Assembly (NCBI RefSeq): GCF_001995215.1
Contig: NZ_MUXN01000024.1
Span: 432,752-496,751, forward strand
DNA length: 64,000 nt
Source: Amycolatopsis azurea DSM 43854
Lineage (GTDB): Bacteria; Actinomycetota; Actinomycetes; Mycobacteriales; Pseudonocardiaceae
Direction: 5' to 3'
The notes below the pieces were generated by a model, which searched no databases, was not told the DNA's origin, and saw nothing but the letters and a program-made list of their open reading frames with translations. Shown piece by piece: positions 58,226 to 64,000 of this stretch. The number at the start of each line of letters is the position of its first letter. The first letter of the stretch is position 1. The position numbers and the translations under genes are program-made.

Positions 58226-59055
58226 AGCCTCGAAGTATAGGGCGTTATACGCTCGCCGACCGTGAGCACCACGCCGGGAACCTGCTCGCCGATGTCCGGG
58301 ACCTCCGTCGCCAGCCGCTCCACCGACCGCCTTACCGCGCCGAACGGATCCTGGTCCAGGCCGGCGTCGACGAGCAGATCAAGCAGCGCCTTACTCCGCC
58401 TGCCCGAGGCGACGACGTCCCCCTCGACGGAAATCTCCACCGAGCCGAGCCAGCCGTAAGCCACCACCAGCGGACGCCGGATCGAGGAAATGGTCGCGCG
58501 GACGATCTCGACGGTTTCGGTCCACATATCGGGATCTTCGTCGTGGAAGCACGCACGCCAGGCGACAGCGGGATCGTCGGTGTCCTTGACGGCTTCCGGA
58601 TCCAGGGGGTCGAACCTTCCCGTCCCGTTCGCGAACTTCCCGTCCGGCAGGACGCGCAACGCCCAGTGTTCACTGGCGCGTTCGTGCGCCGAAATCCGCA
58701 ACTCGCGTCCCGGGGCGGGCTTCATCCGCCGCGGAAGGCCGGGATGCACCGGCCCGTCCGGGATCTCGGGTCCTCGCGCGGGCAGGAACTCGGGATCGCC
58801 CATCGCCTCGGCGGCGAATCCGGCCGGGAAGATCAGTCCCTCGGTCAGGGCACGCAGGTCGTTCCGCCCGACCAGCCAGGCCGCCGGATCGGACGACGCG
58901 GCGAGCTCGTCGGCCCATGCGTCAGTCGCACCTGTGACCGCAAGCGCCCCGCCGCGGTCCAGTTCGACCTCCCACTGCGCGCTTCCCGCCAGGCCCAGCG
59001 CGGACAGCGGCGCCACCGGCGCGGCCGCCATGCGCCGCTCGATTCTCGTCCCCAT
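58222..59055 (-). CDS. 277-residue protein of unknown function, first gene of the coupled operon
   Basis: No motif was recognised. The N-terminal half contains WEVELDRGGALAVTGATDAWADELA and FPAGFAAEAMGDPEFLPARGPEI; the C-terminal half is hydrophilic with WRACFHDEDPDMWTETVEIVRATI. It has no signal peptide. ATG 59055 is used, and a start at 59031 is possible. It overlaps the 114-residue gene by 4 bases. Confidence 0.6.
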   Translation of the reverse strand: MGTRIERRMAAAPVAPLSALGLAGSAQWEVELDRGGALAVTGATDAWADELAASSDPAAWLVGRNDLRALTEGLIFPAGFAAEAMGDPEFLPARGPEIPDGPVHPGLPRRMKPAPGRELRISAHERASEHWALRVLPDGKFANGTGRFDPLDPEAVKDTDDPAVAWRACFHDEDPDMWTETVEIVRATISSIRRPLVVAYGWLGSVEISVEGDVVASGRRSKALLDLLVDAGLDQDPFGAVRRSVERLATEVPDIGEQVPGVVLTVGERITPYTSRL

Positions 59056-59162
59056 GCACGGAACCTACTGGAGGCGTCGGACACATCGTCCGAAAACCGC
59101 TGGAGCGCCAAAGCGATTCCGGATTCACTGGGCTCGAAGTCGAGAACTTGAGAGAAGGACAA

Positions 59163-60086
59163 TTGGGACGTTTCGGTATCGCGATCCGATTCGCGGCGCT
59201 CGCGATCGTATGGGGTGCGAGCTTTCTGTTCATCAAAATCGGTCTCACCGGTTTGTCGCCTGCCCAGGTGGCGCTTTCCCGCGTCTGTCTCGGCGCGGTG
59301 GCGCTGATCGCCATCGCCGCCTGGCGCCGCAAGCCACTCCCCCGCGATCCGGCCGTCTGGGGCCATCTCGCGGTCGTTTCCGTCCTCCTGTGCGTGATCC
59401 CGTTCCTGCTGTTCTCCTGGGCCGAGCAGTACATCTCCTCCGGGCTGGCCAGCATCTTCAACGCGACGACGCCGCTGATCACCATGCTCATCGCCGCGGC
59501 CGCCCTGCCGTCCGAGCGGTTCACGAAGGCCCGCACGACCGGTCTGGTCCTCGGATTCCTCGGCGTGCTGACCATCGTCGGGGTGTGGCAAGGGATCGAC
59601 ATCTCCCACGAGCTGACCGCACAGCTGGCCTGCCTCGGCGCGACGACCTGCTATGGGATCTCGTTCGTCTACGTGCGGCGGTTCATCTCCTGGCGGAACC
59701 TCGACGCGCCGACGATCGCGCTCGGGCAGGTCTGCTGCGGCTCCGTCGTGATGCTGCTGCTCGCGCCGTTCATCGCGACGACGCCGGTGCACCTCGACAC
59801 CTCGATCGTCCTCAGCATGATCGCGCTCGGGGCGCTGGGCACCGGCCTCGCGTACGCCTGGAACGCGTCGATCATCGCGGCGTGGGGCGCGTCGAACGCG
59901 TCGGCGGTGACCTACCTCACACCCGTGGTCGGCGTGCTGCTCGGCGTCCTGGTCCTCGACGAGCCGTTGGCGTGGAACCAGCCCGTCGGCGCGCTGCTCG
60001 TCGTACTCGGGATCCTGGCCGCGCACGGGCGCCTGAGCCCGCGCAAGAAGGCCGAAGAAGCCGTCGCCGTGAAAACACCCGCGTAA
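59163..60086 (+). CDS. EamA/DMT-family transporter
   Basis: This 307-residue protein has ten membrane helices in two EamA repeats (RFAALAIVWGASFLFIKIGL and CLGATTCYGISFVYVRRFI lead each). The TTG at 59163 follows AGAAGGACAA; TTG 59148 is an alternative. It likely exports amino acids or other small metabolites. Its 3' end and that of arc meet at a shared palindrome. Confidence 0.88.
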   Translation: MGRFGIAIRFAALAIVWGASFLFIKIGLTGLSPAQVALSRVCLGAVALIAIAAWRRKPLPRDPAVWGHLAVVSVLLCVIPFLLFSWAEQYISSGLASIFNATTPLITMLIAAAALPSERFTKARTTGLVLGFLGVLTIVGVWQGIDISHELTAQLACLGATTCYGISFVYVRRFISWRNLDAPTIALGQVCCGSVVMLLLAPFIATTPVHLDTSIVLSMIALGALGTGLAYAWNASIIAAWGASNASAVTYLTPVVGVLLGVLVLDEPLAWNQPVGALLVVLGILAAHGRLSPRKKAEEAVAVKTPA

Positions 60087-60087
60087 A

Positions 60088-60132
60088 CGAAGGGGCCCTT
60101 CGCCGCATGGCCTGCGGCGAAGGGCCCCTTCG
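60088..60132. terminator. 45-bp perfect palindrome between convergent genes
   Basis: CGAAGGGGCCCTTCGCCGCA and its complement flank TGGCC. It serves both the EamA and arc transcripts. Confidence 0.85.
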
Positions 60133-60138
60133 GCTTGC

Positions 60139-61941
60139 TTACAGGTACTGACCGGTGTTCGTGGCGGTGTCTATGGCCCGCCCCGAGTCCTGGTTCTTGC
60201 CGGTGACGAGCGTGCGGATGTAGACGATCCGCTCGCCCTTCTTGCCGGAGATCCGGGCCCAGTCGTCCGGGTTGGTGGTGTTGGGCAGGTCCTCGTTCTC
60301 CGCGAACTCGTCGACGATCGCGTCCAGCAGGTGCTGCACGCGCAGGCCGGGCTGCTTGGTCTCCAGCACCGACTTGATCGCCGACTTCTTCGCCCGGTCC
60401 ACGATGTTCTGGATCATCGCGCCCGAGTTGAAGTCACGGAAGTACAGGACCTCCTTGTCACCATTGGCGTAGGTGACCTCGAGGAACCGGTTCTCGTCCG
60501 TCTCCTCGTACATCCGCTCGACCGTGTGCTGGATCATCGCGTCGAACGTCGCCCGGACATCGCCGCCGAACTCGGCGAGGTCGTCCGAATGGATCGGCAG
60601 ACCGTCGGACAGGTACTTGGAGAAGATGTCCTTCGCGCCTTCGGCGTCCGGACGCTCGATCTTGATCTTGACGTCGAGCCGGCCCGGCCGCAGGATCGCC
60701 GGGTCGATCATGTCCTCGCGGTTGGAGGCGCCGATGACGATGACGTTCTCCAGGCCCTCGACACCGTCGATCTCCGAAAGCAGCTGCGGGACGATCGTGG
60801 TCTCCACATCGGAGGACACGCCCGAACCGCGGGTGCGGAAGATCGAGTCCATCTCGTCGAAGAACACGATCACCGGGGTGCCTTCGGAGGCCTTTTCCCG
60901 AGCCCGCTGGAAGATCAGGCGGATGTGCCGCTCGGTCTCCCCGACGAACTTGTTCAGCAGCTCCGGCCCCTTGATGTTCAGGAAGTAGGACTTCCCGTCC
61001 GCCGCGTCGCCGCGTGCTTCCGCGACCTTCTTGGCGAGCGAGTTGGCCACCGCCTTCGCGATGAGGGTCTTACCGCAGCCAGGAGGCCCGTAGAGCAGCA
61101 CGCCCTTGGGCGGGCGCAGCTGGTACTCCTGGTAGAGATCCGCGTGCAGGAACGGAAGCTCGACGGCGTCTCGGATCTGCTCGATCTGCCGGGTGAGGCC
61201 ACCGATGTCCTCGTAGCGGACGTCGGGCACCTCCTCCAGCACGAGATCCTCGACCTCCGCCTTCGGCACGCGCTCGTAGGCGTAACCGGCCTTCGAGTCC
61301 ACCAGCAGGGAATCACCCGGCTTGAGGGGCTGTTCGGCCAGCGGATCGGAGAGCAGGACGACCCGCTCCTCGTCCGCGTGCCCGACCACCAGCGCACGGG
61401 GGCTGCCGCCCTCGACGTCCGGTGCCAGCACCTCGCGCAGCGCGCAGACCTCGCCGATCCGCTCGAAGTCACCGCCTTCGACGACGGTGAGCGCCTCGTT
61501 GAGCCGCAACGCCTGTCCGCGCTGCAGCGACGAGACCTCGACCGCGGGTGAGACCGAAACCCGCATCTTGCGGCCCGCGGTGAACACGTCCACCGTGTTG
61601 TCCTCGTACGCGGTGACGAACACGCCGTAACCGCTCGGAGGCTGGGCCAGCCTGTCGACCTCCTCTCGCAACGCGAGCAACTGGCCACGCGCCTCGCGGA
61701 GCGTCTCGACCAGTTTCGTGTTGCGTTCCGTGAGTTGGCTCACTCGTTCCGACGCCTCGGCGAGTCGCTGCTCCAGCACTCGGTTCTGACGTGGGGAATC
61801 GGTGAGCTTCCGGCGCAGCAGAGCCACTTCCTCCTCGAGGAAGCGAATTTGTCGTGCCTGCTCGTCGGACGTGGTTCCAGCTCCGGTCGTTTCTGAAGGG
61901 TCGGCCTCCTCGCGCCGACCTCCGGGAAGGTCATGATGCAT
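60139..61941 (-). CDS. arc: Proteasome-activating AAA ATPase ARC/Mpa
   Basis: The 600-residue protein has an N-terminal coiled coil (about residues 30-97) that binds Pup, an OB double domain (about 100-240), and the AAA module with Walker A GPPGCGKT, Walker B IVFFDEMDS and the second region RPGRLDVKI. The C-terminus is GQYL, the docking motif for the 20S core. GGAGGTGCCCG lies upstream of ATG 61941. It unfolds pupylated proteins into PrcAB. Confidence 0.97.
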   Translation of the reverse strand: MHHDLPGGRREEADPSETTGAGTTSDEQARQIRFLEEEVALLRRKLTDSPRQNRVLEQRLAEASERVSQLTERNTKLVETLREARGQLLALREEVDRLAQPPSGYGVFVTAYEDNTVDVFTAGRKMRVSVSPAVEVSSLQRGQALRLNEALTVVEGGDFERIGEVCALREVLAPDVEGGSPRALVVGHADEERVVLLSDPLAEQPLKPGDSLLVDSKAGYAYERVPKAEVEDLVLEEVPDVRYEDIGGLTRQIEQIRDAVELPFLHADLYQEYQLRPPKGVLLYGPPGCGKTLIAKAVANSLAKKVAEARGDAADGKSYFLNIKGPELLNKFVGETERHIRLIFQRAREKASEGTPVIVFFDEMDSIFRTRGSGVSSDVETTIVPQLLSEIDGVEGLENVIVIGASNREDMIDPAILRPGRLDVKIKIERPDAEGAKDIFSKYLSDGLPIHSDDLAEFGGDVRATFDAMIQHTVERMYEETDENRFLEVTYANGDKEVLYFRDFNSGAMIQNIVDRAKKSAIKSVLETKQPGLRVQHLLDAIVDEFAENEDLPNTTNPDDWARISGKKGERIVYIRTLVTGKNQDSGRAIDTATNTGQYL

Positions 61942-62304
61942 CGGGCACCTCCTCGGAGTGCTTTTCATTCCACGGTACCGGCGATCACCGACAATAAAAG
62001 GCCTTTCCGCATCACAAGATCGGCGCGTCGCGTTCCGGACGGCCTGACAGCACGTACCTTCGTGCCGCGCAAGGGGCCATCCCGGTGCCGGGTCCGGCAC
62101 TCTACTGGTCACATTCCGTCCACCTACCCTGACCTGCGGCGGGATACCCGGCTCCGTCCGGGTGCAAACGGGATTCCGGTATCAGTTCGGCCCTAATCGA
62201 GCGGCGATCCGGCTCGGTGGCTAGCATCGGGCCGACGTTCGCCGGGGAGGCGGACCGGCAGGTCGTGTTGAGCATTTTCGCAGAACAGCTAGGGGGCAAC
62301 AGCC
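61942..62304. other. Divergent intergenic region between arc and the DUF4878-like gene
   Basis: This 363-base gap lies between outward genes and must carry two promoters. A TAGCAT at 62222-62227 could be a -10 for the right gene, but no good -35 is seen. I found no operator-like palindrome. AGGGGG lies 8 bases upstream of the right start. Confidence 0.45.
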
Positions 62305-63150
62305 ATGACTTACCCGCCGCAGCAGCCCGGCGGCTACGGACAGGATCCGTACGGCCAGCAGGGCGGGTACCCGCAGAGCGGTCCCCAGCCGCAACAGGGA
62401 TACCCCGGTGGCGGCCAGTACGGCCAGCAGCCCGGTCAGTACGGACAGGACCCGTACGGCCAGCAACAGGGCGGCTACCCGCAGAGCGGGCCTCAGCCCC
62501 AGCAGGGATACCCGGGTGCCACGCAGCAGTTCGGCCAGGCGGACCCGTACGGGCAGCAGCAAGGCGGCTACAACGCCTACCCGCAGGAAGGCGGGTTCGG
62601 CGGCGAGCCGCCCAAGAAAAAGAAGACCGGCCTGATCGTCGGCATCGCGATCGGTGCGGTCGTGCTGGTCGGTGGCGGTGTCACCGCGCTGGTCATCGCG
62701 CTGAACTCGGGTGACGACAACCCGACCGCGGCGCCGCCCGCCAGTTCCAGCAGCGCCGCTCCGACGGGTTCCGCTTCGTCGTCCTCGAAGCCGTCCACCT
62801 CGTCGACCCGGAGCAAGTCCAGTTCGCCGTCCACCTCGTCGACCCCCAAGGGCTCAGGACCGGCCCCGCTGGGCAAGGCGTCGCCGGAGGAGGTCTCCGA
62901 CGCGGTGTTCAACGCCTACAACTCGCACGACGGCAAGACCGTCGCGCAGTCGGCCTGCCGCAGCGTGAACACCAAGGACGACATCTCGATCGCCAAGGAC
63001 CTCAAGCTCGTGAAGGCCGGGGAACTGGCGACCAGCGGGGACACGGCGAAGCTCCCGATCACGGCCACCACGGAAGGCAAGACCGAGACCGGAACCCTCA
63101 ACTTCAAGAAGGAATCCGACCTCTGGTGCTTCACCGGCGCGAAGCGCTGA
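62305..63150 (+). CDS. Membrane protein with Gln/Gly/Tyr repeats and secreted NTF2-like domain
   Basis: This 281-residue protein starts with about 100 residues of repeats (units like YGQDPYGQQ and QSGPQPQQGYPG), then KKKKTG, one membrane helix (LIVGIAIGAVVLVGGGVTALVIA), a Ser/Thr/Pro linker, and a DUF4878-like domain: SDAVFNAYNSHDGKTVAQSAC... ending WCFTGAKR. The build mirrors the DUF4333 protein at 31897-32688. The outer domain resembles that of 63161. Confidence 0.8.
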   Translation: MTYPPQQPGGYGQDPYGQQGGYPQSGPQPQQGYPGGGQYGQQPGQYGQDPYGQQQGGYPQSGPQPQQGYPGATQQFGQADPYGQQQGGYNAYPQEGGFGGEPPKKKKTGLIVGIAIGAVVLVGGGVTALVIALNSGDDNPTAAPPASSSSAAPTGSASSSSKPSTSSTRSKSSSPSTSSTPKGSGPAPLGKASPEEVSDAVFNAYNSHDGKTVAQSACRSVNTKDDISIAKDLKLVKAGELATSGDTAKLPITATTEGKTETGTLNFKKESDLWCFTGAKR

Positions 63151-63160
63151 TCCGGCACCG

Positions 63161-63610
63161 GTGTCCAGCAGGCTGATCGCCGTTCTCGCCGGATGCGGCG
63201 CGGTCGTGGTCGGTGTCGTGGTGGGGCTGCTGCTGGTGGCCCCGTCCGGCTCCGAACCGGCCGCGCCGGATTCGGCGACACCCACGTCGTGGCCGAGTTC
63301 GTCCCGTCCGGTCCCGGTGGATCCGAACGTGGCGGCGGTCGAGGTGGTCGGCAAGGCGATCGCCGCGGCCATCGTCAATCACGACGCGACGGCGTTCGGC
63401 AAGCTCACCTGCGTCCAGCAGTCGTCGGCCGATCTGGCCGCGCTCAAACGGAAGTGGGAGGCGGCGGGCAAGGTGTCCGCGACCGTCCCGGATCCGCCGA
63501 CCGTCGGCGGGGACTCCGCGACGGTGACCGTGCACGTCGAGGGTGCGGGCGGCCAGAAGGACACACCCTTTCCCTTGAAGAAGCGCGACGGCAAGTGGTG
63601 CGTGCCGTGA
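63161..63610 (+). CDS. Small membrane-anchored protein with NTF2-like domain
   Basis: The 149-residue protein has one N-terminal helix (LIAVLAGCGAVVVGVVVGLLLV), a linker and a domain with KAIAAAIVNHDATAFGKLTC and a terminal KKRDGKWCVP. The NHD...C...WC pattern is shared with the two proteins at 13142 and 62305. GTG 63161 lies 10 bases after the preceding stop, so the pair is probably one transcript. Confidence 0.75.
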   Translation: MSSRLIAVLAGCGAVVVGVVVGLLLVAPSGSEPAAPDSATPTSWPSSSRPVPVDPNVAAVEVVGKAIAAAIVNHDATAFGKLTCVQQSSADLAALKRKWEAAGKVSATVPDPPTVGGDSATVTVHVEGAGGQKDTPFPLKKRDGKWCVP

Positions 63611-63722
63611 TGTCCGTCGAGCGCTGACGAAAACTCGCCGAAGGGGCGTCTGTCCGCTTGCAACTTGCGTTGTGCGCGGGTTGGTCAGACGGCGGCCTCG
63701 GCGAGTGTCATATGCCTACCCG

Positions 63723-63777
63723 GTCCGTGAAGGCCCGCTTGCCTACCCTGAAGGTAGTGAAGGAGGCCTTCACGGAC
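63723..63777. repeat. 55-bp palindrome, family A copy 3 (diverged centre)
   Basis: GTCCGTGAAGGCC and GGCCTTCACGGAC are the outer 13-base arms. The inner part differs from copies 1 and 2 but the total length is again 55. Confidence 0.8.
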
Positions 63778-63828
63778 TCGGTGATCGCCATGTCCACCCG
63801 AGACGCGGCAGCCGTCACGATGGCCGCG

Positions 63829-63877
63829 TGTGAAGGACCCCTTCCCTCGGCTCAGCCGAGGAAACTCGACCTTCACA
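63829..63877. repeat. Palindrome with CCTCGGCT-C-AGCCGAGG core
   Basis: TGTGAAGG at one end and CCTTCACA at the other flank a 17-base palindromic core. The middle arms are imperfect. The outer arms are family A-like. Confidence 0.65.
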
Positions 63878-63938
63878 TCCCTGAGGGGTAAGGCGGAGTG
63901 GCGTTTCAGTCGCTCGCCCACACGCTGACCTTGGACGG

Positions 63939-63981
63939 CGCGAAAGCCACTTTTGAGACATTGAGCGTCGCGAAAGTGGGG
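63939..63981. repeat. Decayed family C palindrome
   Basis: GCGCGAAAGCCACTTTT is followed by TCGCGAAAGTGGGG; only the CCACTTT/AAAGTGG part still pairs. It may be a degraded copy of the repeat at 13007 and 32917. Confidence 0.5.
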
Positions 63982-64000
63982 CGGTCTCAACTGGTTGTTG

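Larger units (their letters stand above)
63611..64000. other. Gene-free end of window with palindromes
   Basis: This 390-base stretch holds palindromes at 63723-63777, 63829-63877 and a decayed family C-like copy near 63939-63981, and no ORF of coding character. Its right border is outside the window. Confidence 0.7.

Noticed and set aside
63658..63891. A 77-codon plus-strand frame at the end of the window
   Set aside because: It is made of the palindromes at 63723 and 63829, has no ribosome binding site and no coding character.
1..64000. tRNA, rRNA, phage or insertion sequence genes
   Set aside because: No cloverleaf-like sequence, rRNA segment, transposase or integrase frame was found on reading either strand.

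Overview
The window is high-GC (about 70%) actinobacterial chromosome. It has Pup, Dop, PafA and an ARC/Mpa ATPase with a 20S proteasome, F420-type luciferase-like enzymes, mycothiol-linked DinB proteins and an Eis-type acetyltransferase pair. The gene order exonuclease - helY - tatC - tatA - pafC - pafB resembles the mycobacterial Rv2090-Rv2115 block. Family content and small intergenic palindromes suggest Pseudonocardiaceae, most likely Amycolatopsis; the genus is inference. I saw no rRNA, tRNA, CRISPR array, insertion sequence or prophage.

Layout. 1-14.3 kb is an accessory arm: an FtsX-like permease end, an ECF41-type sigma factor, secreted GH5 and GH1 glycosidases, a PIG-L deacetylase, a CGNR regulator, a TetR/MFS efflux pair, an ABC-F protein behind a leader-peptide attenuator, and a DppA (M55) / M20 peptidase pair. 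14.3-19.3 kb is the most unusual part. An MFS exporter and an ATP-grasp ligase (overlapping genes) diverge from a 20-codon ORF with a strong ribosome binding site and an OvoA-type sulfoxide synthase of 756 residues, whose C-terminal methyltransferase domain has a degraded SAM motif. It looks like a small thio-histidine-type biosynthetic cluster lacking a recognisable C-S lyase. 19.3-27 kb carries SDR/LysR, an SGNH hydrolase, a MazF-like toxin with ribbon-helix-helix antitoxin, AsnC/M24 peptidase, ArsR/MFS and a flavin reductase behind a MerR-type promoter.

27-40.6 kb is the conserved core: 5'-3' exonuclease, pirin, two Eis-like/DUF4333 gene pairs in tandem, HelY, DagK, TatC, TatA, PafC and PafB. 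40.6-48 kb separates pafB from pafA with accessory genes: HxlR/quinone reductase, SRPBCC/SDR, LLM/ArsR, a YCF48-like gene with one in-frame TAG, and a YbaB/WXG100-type operon. 48-62 kb holds pafA, a PAP2-DagK fusion, prcA, prcB, pup, dop, then a NUDIX hydrolase, a lipoprotein, a three-gene coupled operon of unknown role, a DMT transporter and arc/mpa. 62-64 kb has two secreted DUF-type proteins and palindromes.

How the genes work together. PafA ligates Pup (here already ending in Glu) to lysines, Dop removes it, and ARC unfolds pupylated proteins into the PrcAB core through its C-terminal Gln-Tyr-Leu. TatA and TatC form a minimal Tat translocase. PafB and PafC are paired WYL regulators. Between genes, at least three families of palindromes recur with near-constant lengths (55, 44 and 55 bp); some sit where a terminator would be expected and at least one sits between divergent genes.
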